Shown: piece after piece, positions 37,742 through 47,214 of the stretch
Layout: the number at the start of each line of letters is the position of its first letter
Position numbering within the stretch: the first letter of the stretch is position 1
Assembly: GCF_042662685.1 (NCBI RefSeq)
Contig: NZ_JBHSYO010000015.1
Span: 186,001-250,000, forward strand
DNA: 64,000 bases
Direction of reading: 5' to 3'
Source of the DNA: Pseudobowmanella zhangzhouensis
GTDB lineage: Bacteria > Pseudomonadota > Gammaproteobacteria > Enterobacterales > Alteromonadaceae
Made by a program: the position numbers and the translations under genes
Notes under the pieces: model-generated
What the model was told of the DNA's origin: nothing
The model's input: only the letters and a program-made list of their open reading frames with translations
Database searches by the model: none

Positions 37742-38441
37742 TACTCAGCGTCCTTCTTACTGCAAAAAAGAAAATAATAAGAATGGCCAGTGCGATGCCA
37801 AACCATTGAATCGCATAGGCCAGATGTTTTTCAGGGGGCATCACCACGGGTTGCCAGTCGCGACGTAATTCGCCGGGTTCCGTGACATACAGCATCAACG
37901 GCAATACTTGCAGCTGGTAATGCTGTTCAATCCAGACAGGGTCGAACTGTTGCACCCTCACCAAGCCAGGTTGTGCGCCGCTGGCCGTCTCGCGGATAAA
38001 GCTATTGAGCGATGGTTCACCAACCCGACCATTCAAAGTAATCAGTCCATCTGGCAGGTGAAAATCGGGTAGTGCATCCCGGGCGGTGCCGGCTTTGAGC
38101 CATCCCCAGTTTACCGGCAACCAACCTGCGTCCGTATCCAGCAACCCCACCACTTCATAACCGGGCATGCCATCACGCAACTTGTTATCCACCAATAAGG
38201 TTATATCAGCAGAAAATCGACCTTCGACGCGTAGCGGGAAATCCACTGCCTGCTCGCCCATCTGCACGGCAGCAAACAGCTCCAGCGGCGAGGCCTCTGC
38301 CCGTTGCTCTATTTGCGCCAACCGCGCGGTTTTGTCGCCGGCTCGCTGCCACTGCCACACGCCTAAACTGCTGGTGATGACAAAGGCTGACAAAGCGACT
38401 AAGGTGGCTAACGGCGGTAAGCGCCGAATGAAACTCAGCAT
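37728..38441 (-). CDS. SURF1 family oxidase assembly protein
   Basis: 237-aa inner-membrane protein with a helix at each end (LATLVALSAFVITSSLGVWQW and YAIQWFGIALAILIIFFF), the classic SURF1 layout. Conserved are GVWQWQRAGDK, the VEGRF segment and LAYAIQWFGIA. In Paracoccus, SURF1 helps insert heme a into subunit I. Its start is only 15 bases from the divergent DUF2909 start. Confidence 0.93.
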   Translation of the reverse strand: MLSFIRRLPPLATLVALSAFVITSSLGVWQWQRAGDKTARLAQIEQRAEASPLELFAAVQMGEQAVDFPLRVEGRFSADITLLVDNKLRDGMPGYEVVGLLDTDAGWLPVNWGWLKAGTARDALPDFHLPDGLITLNGRVGEPSLNSFIRETASGAQPGLVRVQQFDPVWIEQHYQLQVLPLMLYVTEPGELRRDWQPVVMPPEKHLAYAIQWFGIALAILIIFFFAVRRTLSNESE

Positions 38442-38456
38442 GGCGGAAAAAACATT

Positions 38457-38663
38457 ATGATAAAAATTGTGGTTGTCATCTTACTGCTCGCGATGATTTA
38501 TAACCTGTATAAAGCCATGCAGATGATGCTGCGAAATGATCCCAATCAACCGTCGATGACTAAGTTTATTGGGCGGCGCGTAATGCTCTCTGCGCTGATT
38601 GTATTAATTCTGGTCATTTCCATGGCGATGGGCTGGATAACCCCCAACCCTACACCGCACTAA
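38457..38663 (+). CDS. DUF2909 small membrane protein
   Basis: 68-aa protein with two hydrophobic segments (MIKIVVVILLLAMIYNLYKAM and VMLSALIVLILVISMAMGW), matching DUF2909. It is the only gene on the plus strand inside the oxidase locus, sitting between subunit III and SURF1, an arrangement also known from pseudomonads. Function unknown; a link to oxidase assembly is inferred from location only. Confidence 0.82.
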   Translation: MIKIVVVILLLAMIYNLYKAMQMMLRNDPNQPSMTKFIGRRVMLSALIVLILVISMAMGWITPNPTPH

Positions 38664-38665
38664 AC

Positions 38666-38681
38666 GCGGGCGCTCGCCCGC
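38666..38681. terminator. GC-rich hairpin between convergent DUF2909 and subunit III genes
   Basis: GCGGGCG CT CGCCCGC, a perfect 7-bp stem with 2-base loop, fills the 24-base gap between the two stops. There is no T-run on either side, so it may aid termination or protect 3' ends rather than act as a full intrinsic terminator. Confidence 0.45.
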
Positions 38682-38687
38682 ATCCAG

Positions 38688-39569
38688 TTAAAGCACGTAC
38701 ACAAAGATAAACAGCATTACCCACACTACGTCAACGAAGTGCCAATACCAACTAGCCGCCATAAAGGCGAACTGATTCTTCGGGGTAAAGTGGCCAGCCA
38801 ATACCCGGCAAAACATCACAATCAGCAAAATGGTACCCAGGGTGACGTGTAATCCGTGAAAGCCCGTCAGCATAAAGAAGGTATTACCATATACACCCGA
38901 CTGCAGCGTCAGCCCCATTTCGGTATAGGCATGCACATATTCTTCCACCTGCAAACCCAAAAATGAGATCCCCAGCAAAATCGTCAGGCCTAACAGCCAC
39001 ATCAGTTGGCCACGTTTTTGTTCTTCCAATCCCACATGGGCAAAGTGCAACGTGACTGACGATATCAGCAGAATCACAGTGTTGATCAGCGGCAAACCGT
39101 TCCAGCCCATTGCTTCGGTTACCAGCCCGCTGGGCGTCTGGGTCAGCGGCCACATCGCTTCGAACGTCGGCCATAACACTTCATTAGTCATGGCATTATT
39201 AGAGGCTCCACCTAACCATGGCACCGAAATCATACGGGTATAGAACAACGCACCAAAGAATGCGGCGAAGAACATCACCTCTGAAAAGATAAACCAGCTC
39301 ATGCCCTGACGATATGACTGACCTAACTGGGCGTTATGCATGCCCGCCATGGACTCATTAATCTGATCGCGAAACCAACCAATCAGCATCACCATCAGGG
39401 TAATCATGCCCAGGCTGAGGATCAGACCACCATAACCATCTGTGCCTTTGTGATGCTGCATCACCACATTGCCCGCACCTACTGCAATTAAAAACAATGC
39501 CACGGCGCCGACGATTGGCCAGGGGCTTTGCGCCGGAACGTAATATTTATCTGCGTGTTGTTGTGACAT
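38688..39569 (-). CDS. ctaE: Cytochrome c oxidase subunit III
   Basis: 293-aa membrane protein with seven helices, the third core subunit of aa3-type cytochrome oxidase. YYVPAQSPWPIVGAVALF is the family N-terminus; MSWFIFSEVMFFAAFFGALFY and FHGLHVTLGTI carry conserved Glu and His residues; the end is FVDVVWVMLFIFVYVL. I chose the MSQQH start because the GGAG inside the upstream ATGGAG serves as its SD. A start four codons earlier (39581) overlaps the cox11 stop. Confidence 0.95.
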   Translation of the reverse strand: MSQQHADKYYVPAQSPWPIVGAVALFLIAVGAGNVVMQHHKGTDGYGGLILSLGMITLMVMLIGWFRDQINESMAGMHNAQLGQSYRQGMSWFIFSEVMFFAAFFGALFYTRMISVPWLGGASNNAMTNEVLWPTFEAMWPLTQTPSGLVTEAMGWNGLPLINTVILLISSVTLHFAHVGLEEQKRGQLMWLLGLTILLGISFLGLQVEEYVHAYTEMGLTLQSGVYGNTFFMLTGFHGLHVTLGTILLIVMFCRVLAGHFTPKNQFAFMAASWYWHFVDVVWVMLFIFVYVL

Positions 39570-39580
39570 GTGATTCTCCA

Positions 39581-40126
39581 TTAGTTTTGTGCCACGACCT
39601 GCGCACTCACGTCATACAGTGTGTACGACAGGGTGAAAACGCTGATGTCTTGCGGGAGTTGAGGATCCACATAAAATCGCATTGGCATAATCACTTCCTC
39701 ACCCGCTTTCAGTGTTTGTTGTTCGAAACAAAAACACTCCGTTTTATTCATATAAAGCGCTGCTGGTCCCGGCGAAATCGATGGCACAGCCTGGGCAACG
39801 ATATCTCTGTCGGTCGGATTCTTTACGTAAAATTCGACTTCCTGTAATTGCCCGGGATGCACCTTAATGCTCTGCACCATGGGCTTAAACTCGCTGGCCA
39901 TGCCGCCCGCACTACGGGTCATAAATTCCACTTTGACCACACGTGCTTCATCGATCTCAACCGCTTGATAGGCCGCCGCTTGATTGGACGGCTTACCATT
40001 GATGCCGGTGATATCGCAAAACACGTCGTACAACGGCACCAGCGCATAGCCGAAACCGAACATGCCGATGACTACCAGCAACCATTTACCGGCAGATTTG
40101 ACAGGGTTAACGGCGTGCTGGCTCAT
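39581..40126 (-). CDS. ctaG: Cytochrome c oxidase assembly protein CtaG/Cox11
   Basis: 181-aa periplasm-facing protein with one N-terminal membrane helix (WLLVVIGMFGFGYALVPLY) that delivers copper to the CuB site of subunit I. The copper motif CFCFEQQ and the preceding NKTE are intact, and PLYDVFCDITGINGK is the family signature. It lies between subunits I and III in the usual order, two bases after the subunit I stop. Confidence 0.95.
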   Translation of the reverse strand: MSQHAVNPVKSAGKWLLVVIGMFGFGYALVPLYDVFCDITGINGKPSNQAAAYQAVEIDEARVVKVEFMTRSAGGMASEFKPMVQSIKVHPGQLQEVEFYVKNPTDRDIVAQAVPSISPGPAALYMNKTECFCFEQQTLKAGEEVIMPMRFYVDPQLPQDISVFTLSYTLYDVSAQVVAQN

Positions 40127-40128
40127 GG

Positions 40129-41724
40129 TTATTTGATCACCGGTGGGGTTTCAAAGGTGTGATACGGCGCCGGTGATGGGATTTCCCACTCCAGACCCTC
40201 TGCACCTTCCCACGGTTTGGCTGCGGCAGGTTCACCCTGTTTGCGACACGCTTTTATCAACAGAGCAAGGAAGAACAACTGCGACAAACCAAAGGCAAAT
40301 CCACCGATACTGATCCATTTATTAAAATCAGCAAATTGCAGCGCGTAATCCGGGATCCGACGAGGCATACCAGCTAACCCAACAAAGTGCATCGGGAAGA
40401 ACAATACATTCACCGATACCAGTGAGCACCAGAAGTGCCAGTTAGCCAGCTTCTTGTCGAACATCACGCCACTCCACTTAGGCAGCCAATAATAAGCCGC
40501 CGCAAAGATGGAGAATATGGCACCGGTCACCAGAACGTAGTGGAAGTGCGCGACCACAAAATAGGTATCGTGATACTGGAAGTCCACCGGCGTAATCGCC
40601 AGCATCAGGCCAGAGAAGCCACCAATGGTAAACAGCACGATAAATGCCAACGCAAACAGCATGGGCATTTCAAACGTCATCGCCCCGCGCCACATGGTCG
40701 CCACCCAGTTAAACACTTTCACCCCGGTCGGCACTGAGATCAGCATGGTGGCAATCATAAAGAACAGTTCACCTGCAACAGGCATACCCGTGGTGAACAT
40801 ATGGTGCGCCCACACCACAAATGACAATAACGCGATGGAAGCCGTGGCATAGACCATCGATGCGTAGCCAAACAGCGGTTTGCGCGCGAAGGTCGGAACA
40901 ATCTGCGAGATAATGCCGAAGGCCGGCAAAATCATGATGTATACCTCAGGGTGACCGAAGAACCAGAAAATATGCTGGAACAACACCGGGTCACCACCAC
41001 CTGCTGCGCTGAAGAAACTGGTACCGAAGAATTTATCGGTCAGTACCATGGTTACTGCGCCAGCCAACACCGGCATAACCGCAATTAGCAGGAATGCAGT
41101 AATAAACCAGGTCCACACGAACAGTGGCATCTTCATGTACGTCATACCCGGCGCACGCATGTTCATAATGGTCACAATCACGTTGATCGCGCCCATAATC
41201 GAAGAGGCACCCATAATATGTACTGAGAATACGAACAACGCGGTACTGTCATTACTGTAGGTAGTCGACAGAGGGGCATAGAAAGTCCAGCCGAAGTTCG
41301 GGCCACCGCCTTCCATAAACAAAGACGCCAGCAAAATTGCAAAGGCAAACGGCAGGATCCAGAAGCTCCAGTTGTTCATCCGCGGCAAGGCCATATCCGG
41401 CGCGCCAATCATCATTGGCACCATCCAGTTGGCCAGGCCGGTAAAGGCCGGCATCACGGCGCCAAATACCATCACCAGACCATGTACTGTGGTCATCTGG
41501 TTAAAGAAATTCGGCTCGACAATTTGCAGACCCGGTTCAAACAACTCAGCCCGGATAACCATGGCCATGCTGCCGCCTACAAGGAACATGATGAAGGCGA
41601 ACCACAGGTACAGGGTACCGATGTCTTTATGGTTGGTGGTGTATAACCAGCGCTTTATCCCGCCGCCTGGGGCATGATGGTGATGGTCATCCGCATGAAT
41701 ATCTTGCTCTACAATGCTGCTCAT
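40129..41724 (-). CDS. ctaD: Cytochrome c oxidase subunit I
   Basis: 531-aa, twelve-helix catalytic subunit of the aa3-type oxidase, carrying heme a and the heme a3-CuB centre. Key sites: HGLVMVFG (heme a His), WFFGHPEVYI (CuB His and cross-linked Tyr), WAHHMFTTG (CuB His pair) and VAHFHYVLVTG (heme a3 and heme a His). The start MSSIVEQDIH is chosen for its AAGGAG SD; the frame is open seven codons upstream. The N-terminus has a His cluster (DDHHHHAPG). Confidence 0.97.
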   Translation of the reverse strand: MSSIVEQDIHADDHHHHAPGGGIKRWLYTTNHKDIGTLYLWFAFIMFLVGGSMAMVIRAELFEPGLQIVEPNFFNQMTTVHGLVMVFGAVMPAFTGLANWMVPMMIGAPDMALPRMNNWSFWILPFAFAILLASLFMEGGGPNFGWTFYAPLSTTYSNDSTALFVFSVHIMGASSIMGAINVIVTIMNMRAPGMTYMKMPLFVWTWFITAFLLIAVMPVLAGAVTMVLTDKFFGTSFFSAAGGGDPVLFQHIFWFFGHPEVYIMILPAFGIISQIVPTFARKPLFGYASMVYATASIALLSFVVWAHHMFTTGMPVAGELFFMIATMLISVPTGVKVFNWVATMWRGAMTFEMPMLFALAFIVLFTIGGFSGLMLAITPVDFQYHDTYFVVAHFHYVLVTGAIFSIFAAAYYWLPKWSGVMFDKKLANWHFWCSLVSVNVLFFPMHFVGLAGMPRRIPDYALQFADFNKWISIGGFAFGLSQLFFLALLIKACRKQGEPAAAKPWEGAEGLEWEIPSPAPYHTFETPPVIK

Positions 41725-41734
41725 GCTGCTCTCC

Positions 41735-42868
41735 TTACTTACCATTCTTTACATCGTTAACATCTTTGGGCTGCACCAATTGTTTGGTGTTATTACCCCA
41801 AGCGTTACGCTCATAAGTGACGACGGCAGCAATCTCCGCCAAGCTTAATTGCTTGCCGAATGCCGGCATGCCTTTCTTACCGTTCAACACAATACCAATG
41901 TGCTCGGCCGGGTTATTATTGGTGGCAATTTTGCTACCTTTCAAAGCAGGGAATGCACCCGGTAAACCTTCGCCGCTGGCCTGGTGACAGGCGGCACAGT
42001 TGGCAGTGTAGATTTTTTGCCCCATATCCATCGCATCATCCATGCTCATACTCATGGATAACCAACGTTGTTCTTCGGCTTTTTTGTCGCGAATAATTTG
42101 TTCTTGCTCGGCAAACCAGGCGTCGAATTCCGCCGGTTCTTTGGCAATTACCACCACCGGCATAAAGCCGTGGTCTTTACCGCAAAGTTCTGCACACTGG
42201 CCGCGATACAGACCCGCTTCATTGACCCGCGTCCAGGCTTCATTGATGAATCCCGGGTTGGCATCTTTCTTCACCGCAAACGCCGGAACCCACCAGGAAT
42301 GGATAACGTCATCCGAGGTAACCAGAAAGCGCACTTTTTTGCCGGTCGGGATCACCAGAGGACGGTCGACTTCCAATAAATAGTTATCGCCCTTTTCGAA
42401 TTTGTTGTGGATTTGCTCTGACTGGGTCGCCAGTACCGAATAATATTCCACGTCAGTACCGTGGTATTTGTAATGCCACTTCCACTGTGAGCCGGTGACT
42501 TCGATGGTCAGATCAGACTCAGAGGGGTCTTCCATCGCCAGCAAGGTTTTCGCGGCAGGCCAGGCAATCGCAATCAAAATAACAAAGGGAATGGCCGTCC
42601 ACAGAATTTCGACTTTGGTCGACTCATGAAAATCTGCGGGTTTGACACCTTTAGATTTACGGTGATGCAGAATCGACCAGAACATCGCACCAAACACTAC
42701 GATGCCGATGACGGTACAAATCCAGAAAATATACATATGCAGGTCATACACCTGTCCGCTGATGTCCGTTACCCCTTTGGTAAGGTTTAACGGCATATCC
42801 GTCGCGCTGACGGATGCGGATATCAGGCCCAGTGACGCAGCGGCAAATTTAATCGCACCTATGTTCAC
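41735..42868 (-). CDS. ctaC: Cytochrome c oxidase subunit II with fused cytochrome c domain
   Basis: 377-aa protein with a signal peptide, two membrane helices (FWICTVIGIVVFGAMFWSIL and ILWTAIPFVILIAIAWPA), a cupredoxin domain and a C-terminal class I cytochrome c domain. The CuA site is CAELCGKDHGFM plus the upstream His in VIHSWWVPAF. The heme c motif CAACH lies near residue 298, with a distal Met in KKGMPAFG. The fusion makes it a caa3-like subunit II. GTG start with a GAGGA SD. First gene of the structural operon. Confidence 0.96.
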   Translation of the reverse strand: MNIGAIKFAAASLGLISASVSATDMPLNLTKGVTDISGQVYDLHMYIFWICTVIGIVVFGAMFWSILHHRKSKGVKPADFHESTKVEILWTAIPFVILIAIAWPAAKTLLAMEDPSESDLTIEVTGSQWKWHYKYHGTDVEYYSVLATQSEQIHNKFEKGDNYLLEVDRPLVIPTGKKVRFLVTSDDVIHSWWVPAFAVKKDANPGFINEAWTRVNEAGLYRGQCAELCGKDHGFMPVVVIAKEPAEFDAWFAEQEQIIRDKKAEEQRWLSMSMSMDDAMDMGQKIYTANCAACHQASGEGLPGAFPALKGSKIATNNNPAEHIGIVLNGKKGMPAFGKQLSLAEIAAVVTYERNAWGNNTKQLVQPKDVNDVKNGK

Positions 42869-43028
42869 GTGACATCTCCTCTGTCAATAACTGCAACAAC
42901 GGGCAGCAGAGCCCGGTGCCGACAGTGGCACGCACTTATTTCCGCGGGTGAATCCTGATGAAAAAGCGCACGCTTTGTTATTTTTTTGTTAATTGCTGTA
43001 TAAGAATTACGCAATTTAGGTGGGTGCG
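42869..43028 (-). promoter_or_regulatory. Long 5' leader of the cytochrome oxidase operon
   Basis: About 150 bases lie between the proposed promoter and the GTG of ctaC. Two small hairpins sit side by side just before the SD: GGGC/GCCC around 42901-42914 and GTGCC/GGCAC around 42916-42931. They could influence message stability or translation. No known riboswitch is recognised. Confidence 0.35.
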
Positions 43029-43058
43029 TCTATAGCAAATTGATTAAATTTTTATCAA
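43029..43058 (-). promoter_or_regulatory. Probable promoter of the cytochrome oxidase operon
   Basis: On the minus strand, TTGATA (43053-43058, 5/6 to the -35 consensus), an 18-base spacer, and TATAGA (43029-43034, 4/6 to the -10). It lies between the lexA terminator and ctaC, in the right direction. The inverted repeat described at 43036-43081 surrounds its -35. Confidence 0.5.
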
Positions 43059-43081
43059 CTGAACAATATTTAATCAATTTG
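43036..43081. repeat. Perfect 14-bp inverted repeat at the oxidase promoter
   Basis: CAAATTGATTAAAT (43036-43049) and ATTTAATCAATTTG (43068-43081) are exact inverse complements separated by 18 bases. One arm lies in the -10/-35 spacer and the other just upstream of -35. A further ATCAA pentamer lies between (43054-43058). Layout suggests an operator for a dimeric regulator. It contains Fnr-like TTGAT/ATCAA half-sites but not at the canonical 4-base spacing. Confidence 0.7.
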
Positions 43082-43125
43082 TTGAGATGTAACTGGCTGA
43101 TGAGACTATTTTTTTGCGATTCAGA

Positions 43126-43166
43126 ATAAAAAAAGCCGTTGGTGGGGTCACTCACACAACGGCTTT
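43126..43166 (-). terminator. Rho-independent terminator of lexA
   Basis: Stem arms AAAGCCGTTG (43132-43141) and CAACGGCTTT (43157-43166) with a 15-base loop. Read on the minus strand the stem is followed by a seven-T run. It starts 21 bases past the lexA stop and separates lexA from the oxidase operon. Confidence 0.9.
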
Positions 43167-43187
43167 ATGCTTGATGGTTTTTTGTAC

Positions 43188-43814
43188 TTACATCCAGGCG
43201 TTATTACGAATAACCCCTACAGCTAATCCTTCAATACTGAATGGCTCACTGGCTAAATCCACTTTGATGGGCGCAAATTCTTCGTTTTCTGCATGCAACA
43301 GCACGGTATTGCCTTTACGTTCGAAACGCTTAACCGTGACATCCTCATCCACCCGGGCAACGACGACCTGGCCATTGCGTGCATCCTGCGTGCGGTGTAC
43401 CGCGAGTAAATCGCCGTCAAGAATACCAATATCTTTCATACTCATGCCGTTTACCCGCAGCAGAAAATCCGCGTGAGGATGGAACATCCCCTGGTCAACT
43501 TTGTAATGAGCCTCAACATGCTGTTGCGCCAGAATCGGCTCACCGGCGGCAACCCGACCAATTAGCGGCAGGCCTTGTTCATCCTGAGGTTGTTCATCTT
43601 CCGGCCAGTTCACCCGAATACCACGTGAGGTACCGGGTAAGATCTCAATAACCCCCTTTTTTGCCAGTGCCTTTAAATGCTCTTCGGCAGCGTTGGCGGA
43701 ACGAAAGCCCAATTTATCGGCAATTTCCGCGCGCGTTGGTGGCATGCCGGTATCGGCAACGGTAGATTTGATCAGTTGCAACACTTGTTGCTGACGGGGT
43801 GTTAATGGACGCAT
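43188..43814 (-). CDS. lexA: SOS repressor LexA
   Basis: Transcriptional repressor and self-cleaving serine protease, 208 aa. N-terminal winged helix ([26 protein letters not shown] written here in part: recognition helix [10 protein letters not shown]). The cleavage site is Ala90-Gly91 (VAAGEP), with catalytic Ser125 (GMSM) and Lys162 (TVKRF). RecA-stimulated autocleavage should induce the SOS regulon. An SOS box and promoter are visible upstream. Divergent from plsB as in E. coli. Confidence 0.97.
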   Translation of the reverse strand: MRPLTPRQQQVLQLIKSTVADTGMPPTRAEIADKLGFRSANAAEEHLKALAKKGVIEILPGTSRGIRVNWPEDEQPQDEQGLPLIGRVAAGEPILAQQHVEAHYKVDQGMFHPHADFLLRVNGMSMKDIGILDGDLLAVHRTQDARNGQVVVARVDEDVTVKRFERKGNTVLLHAENEEFAPIKVDLASEPFSIEGLAVGVIRNNAWM

Positions 43815-43821
43815 AACCAGC

Positions 43822-43837
43822 CTGTTTTTCTATACAG
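43822..43837. promoter_or_regulatory. LexA box (SOS operator)
   Basis: CTGTTTTTCTATACAG fits CTGT-N8-ACAG exactly. It lies seven bases upstream of the lexA ATG and immediately downstream of the predicted transcription start, so bound LexA would block its own gene and cover the ribosome binding region of the DNA. Only one box is evident here. Confidence 0.93.
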
Positions 43838-43846
43838 TTAATCGCG

Positions 43847-43874
43847 AGTATATCCCGTTGCGGTCAGATTACAA
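43847..43874 (-). promoter_or_regulatory. Probable lexA promoter
   Basis: On the minus strand, TTGTAA (43869-43874, 4/6), a 16-base spacer and TATACT (43847-43852, 5/6). The expected start near 43840 falls next to the LexA box, a layout consistent with autorepression. Confidence 0.62.
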
Positions 43875-43952
43875 CGGCACAGGCGAAAATTATTGTTCTT
43901 TTTCACTCCGTGATATCCTTGGCAGGTTTTTTTAATTGGGAAGTTAACTCAA

Positions 43953-46385
43953 ATGAACTGGATGCAGCGTGTGCTGGATAATCTGATTGCGGTACCAGCG
44001 TCGTGGCTCATTCGCACTCGTGTCGTGCCGACTGATGTGCAATCGGAACTGGACATTCAGGCCGACAAGCCAATCATCTATTTACTTAAAAATCACTCCG
44101 TTACCGACCGGGTCGCCCTGCAAAATGCGGCACGCCAGTTAGGCTTGCCCGATCCAAACGGCATGTATGAATGGCAGGGCGTAAAGTTTCCCGCTTGCAT
44201 GTATTTAGAAGGCACACCGGGCATTTTCCGTCGACAGGGCCACACGGATATCGAGCAATCCTTTACGCAGTTATTTGAAACACATGCCCAATTAGCCGAT
44301 TTAGATGTCCAGATCGTACCGGCAGTGAGCTTTTGGGGACGCGCACCGGGTAAAACCAAAGCCAGCTGGCGCGATATCCTGACCGATAAAGCGTCGCCCA
44401 ACTGGCTGCGTAAGTTTTTTATCGTACTGTTCAGTGGCCGACATAATCTGCTTTATTTCAGCCGTGCGGTATCGAGCCGCTATATGGTCGACCAACGCCT
44501 GGATGATGCGGTCGCCGCGCATAAATTGATTCGTGTGGCACGTACCCATTTCCATCGTCGCCGTCAGGCCGTCGCGGGTCCTCGCCAAATGGCACGTGAA
44601 CAGATTATCCAGAGCGTATTGGCTTCCGATGCCGTTAAAGAGGCGATGGCCGATATGTCAGTCAGCCCTGAAAAAGCCCTGGCCGAAGCGCGTAAATACG
44701 CCGATGAAATTGCCGGCGATTATCGCGAGGGCGTCATACGTCTTGGTGAGCGCCTGCTGGCCAAACTATGGAATAAAATTTACAACGGCATTGAGGTGCG
44801 CCACGCGCAGAAAGTGCGTGAATTAGCCGACGCAGGGCATGAAATTATCTATGTCCCCTGCCATCGCAGCCATATGGATTACCTGTTGCTGACCTATATT
44901 ATCCACCAGCAAGGGCTGATGGTGCCGCATATCGCAGCCGGCATTAACCTTAATTTTTTCCCGGCAGGGCCTATTTTCCGTCGTGCAGGTGCATTCTTTA
45001 TTCGCCGCAGTTTCGCCGGTAACAAACTGTATACCGCAGTATTTCGTGAATATTTACAACAGCTGTTCACCCGCGGCTACCCGGTGAAATACTATTGTGA
45101 AGGCGGCCGTTCCCGTACCGGTCGACTGTTGCAGCCCAAAACCGGCATGCTCGCCATGACAGTACAGAGCCTGTTTAGCGGCATCAAACGCCCGATCACC
45201 CTGGTGCCGGTATATATCGGTTACGAGCACGTGATGGAAGTGGCCACTTACCTCAAAGAGTTACAGGGGACCCGCAAAGAAAAAGAGAGTTTCCTGCAGG
45301 TGTTCAGTGCGATTCGTAAATTGAAAAACTACGGCCGCGGTTACCTTAATTTTGGTGAGCCGATCCAATTGGCGCGCTTTCTGGAACAGCAGCAACCCAA
45401 CTGGCGCGACGATGTCAGTCAGAATCCGGATAAGAAACCAAGCTGGCTGACGCCGGTGACCAATAAGCTGGCTAATCAGATTATGCGCAATATCAATCGC
45501 GCCGGTGCAATTAACGGTATGACCTTATGCGCCACCAGCTTGCTGGCGTCGGATAAATTGTCCATGACTGCACGGGAATTGAGTCAGTGCCTGCATAGTT
45601 TTATGCGCTTGTTACAAGACGCACCTTACAGCGCAGATATGACATTGCCGGATAGTGAGCCTGGCCGTCTGTTGGAAGACACCCTGAGCCTGAATAAATT
45701 CAGCGTTACACCGGATAGCTTTGGCCGCATCGTCAGCATGGACAGCAAGACTGCAGTCGCCATGACTTACTATCGCAACAATGTGCTGCACCTGTTATCC
45801 GTGCCTGGCTTACTGGCGACTATGCTCAGTGCCAGCACTGGCATGACCCGTGATGACATTATCGAGCGCATGCTGGCTATCCTACCGCTGTTGCGTAAAG
45901 AGCTGTTTGTTCACCACTCGCCAGAAGAGTTTGTTGCGCTGATCGAACGCACCCTCGACGCCATGGCCGCGCAACATATGCTAATTAAACGGGATGACCT
46001 GTGGATACCGCCAGCCCGTGACGACGAAGCATTCCTGCCGTTATGGATTTTAGCCCGCAATATGCAGGACACCCTGCAGCGCTATGCCGTGGTGCTCACC
46101 ATTGCCAAACAACGCGCAGGGTTATCGCGCAGTGAACTGGAAAAAACCAGTATTCAACTGGCCGAGCGCCTGACCGCTGTGCATGGCATCAATGCGCCGG
46201 AATTTTATGACAAGGCAGTGATCAGTGGATTAATCGCCGCTTTACGTGATTGCCAGCTGCTGGAACAACAGAACGATGGTTCGCTCAATGCCGCCAGCAA
46301 AGGCCAGTGGTTACTGGGCGAAGTCATGCACTGGTTGCATCCGCAGGTTGCCCAGAGTATCAGACAAACAGGTAGTGCAGCATAA
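43953..46385 (+). CDS. plsB: Glycerol-3-phosphate 1-O-acyltransferase PlsB
   Basis: Membrane-bound enzyme of 810 aa for the first acylation in phospholipid synthesis. The acyltransferase motifs are clear: block [15 protein letters not shown], block II ([14 protein letters not shown]), block [16 protein letters not shown] and block [13 protein letters not shown]. Length and N-terminal domain match E. coli PlsB. It is divergent from lexA and converges on ubiA with a 26-base overlap, the conserved ubiA-plsB-lexA arrangement. Confidence 0.97.
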   Translation: MNWMQRVLDNLIAVPASWLIRTRVVPTDVQSELDIQADKPIIYLLKNHSVTDRVALQNAARQLGLPDPNGMYEWQGVKFPACMYLEGTPGIFRRQGHTDIEQSFTQLFETHAQLADLDVQIVPAVSFWGRAPGKTKASWRDILTDKASPNWLRKFFIVLFSGRHNLLYFSRAVSSRYMVDQRLDDAVAAHKLIRVARTHFHRRRQAVAGPRQMAREQIIQSVLASDAVKEAMADMSVSPEKALAEARKYADEIAGDYREGVIRLGERLLAKLWNKIYNGIEVRHAQKVRELADAGHEIIYVPCHRSHMDYLLLTYIIHQQGLMVPHIAAGINLNFFPAGPIFRRAGAFFIRRSFAGNKLYTAVFREYLQQLFTRGYPVKYYCEGGRSRTGRLLQPKTGMLAMTVQSLFSGIKRPITLVPVYIGYEHVMEVATYLKELQGTRKEKESFLQVFSAIRKLKNYGRGYLNFGEPIQLARFLEQQQPNWRDDVSQNPDKKPSWLTPVTNKLANQIMRNINRAGAINGMTLCATSLLASDKLSMTARELSQCLHSFMRLLQDAPYSADMTLPDSEPGRLLEDTLSLNKFSVTPDSFGRIVSMDSKTAVAMTYYRNNVLHLLSVPGLLATMLSASTGMTRDDIIERMLAILPLLRKELFVHHSPEEFVALIERTLDAMAAQHMLIKRDDLWIPPARDDEAFLPLWILARNMQDTLQRYAVVLTIAKQRAGLSRSELEKTSIQLAERLTAVHGINAPEFYDKAVISGLIAALRDCQLLEQQNDGSLNAASKGQWLLGEVMHWLHPQVAQSIRQTGSAA

Positions 46386-47214
46386 TCCCGACTGCCACCA
46401 GCAAGCCTGCATAATGGTTGTTTAGAAACGCCTTAAAGCAGGCTTGGCGCTGGCGCTGATAAATCAGGCCGTACTGGTAACCAAACAGTATGGCCATGCC
46501 CGCCACGCCAAGGTAATACCACCCGCTGAGTGCCAGCAATTCTCCAACGGCAATTAACAATAACAACGTGAGCAACTGTAACACGCTGATAATCACGACA
46601 TCAAAACGGCCAAATAAAATCGCCGTCGACTTAATCCCTATCAATATATCATCATCACGATCGACCATGGCATATTGGGTGTCATAGGCCACAGTCCACA
46701 GTAAATTAGCCGCAAACAGCAGCCAGGCCACCAGCCCAAGTTGCTCATTGGTGGCCATAAAGGCCATGGGAATGGCCCAGCTAAACGCCGCCCCCAGCAC
46801 CACCTGAGGTAAATGGGTATAACGTTTCATAAAGGGATAACTGGCAGCCAACCCCAGCGCCACCACCGACAACGCAATCGTGGCGAGATTAAGTTGCAGC
46901 ACCAGCATAAACGCCAGTGCAATTAACCCTGCAAATAACCTTAGCGCACCCTTTTCACTCACCTCGCCAGTTGCCAGTGGACGTTGCGCGGTACGCTCGA
47001 CCGCGCCATCCACATGGCGGTCTGCATAATCGTTGATCACGCATCCCGCGGCACGCATCACCACCACGCCCAGGGTAAACACCACAAACAGCGGCCATCC
47101 CGGCCAGCCACCTGCTGCAATCCACAGTGCCCAATAAGTTGGCCATAACAACAAGTAGGTGCCGATCGGTTTATCCGCGCGCATCAGGCGCCAGTAGGCA
47201 TTAAATTGACTCAT
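46360..47214 (-). CDS. ubiA: 4-hydroxybenzoate octaprenyltransferase UbiA
   Basis: Membrane prenyltransferase of ubiquinone synthesis, 284 aa. [23 protein letters not shown] is the UbiA N-terminus. Asp motif 1 is [19 protein letters not shown] and motif 2 is [15 protein letters not shown]. The start MSQFNAYW is chosen over one six codons upstream because it aligns with the family and keeps the overlap with ubiC short (14 bases). Confidence 0.95.
   Translation of the reverse strand: MSQFNAYWRLMRADKPIGTYLLLWPTYWALWIAAGGWPGWPLFVVFTLGVVVMRAAGCVINDYADRHVDGAVERTAQRPLATGEVSEKGALRLFAGLIALAFMLVLQLNLATIALSVVALGLAASYPFMKRYTHLPQVVLGAAFSWAIPMAFMATNEQLGLVAWLLFAANLLWTVAYDTQYAMVDRDDDILIGIKSTAILFGRFDVVIISVLQLLTLLLLIAVGELLALSGWYYLGVAGMAILFGYQYGLIYQRQRQACFKAFLNNHYAGLLVAVGIMLHYLFV

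Noticed and set aside
43036..43081. Canonical Fnr/ANR site at the oxidase promoter
   Set aside because: TTGAT and ATCAA pentamers occur but not with the required 4-base spacing.
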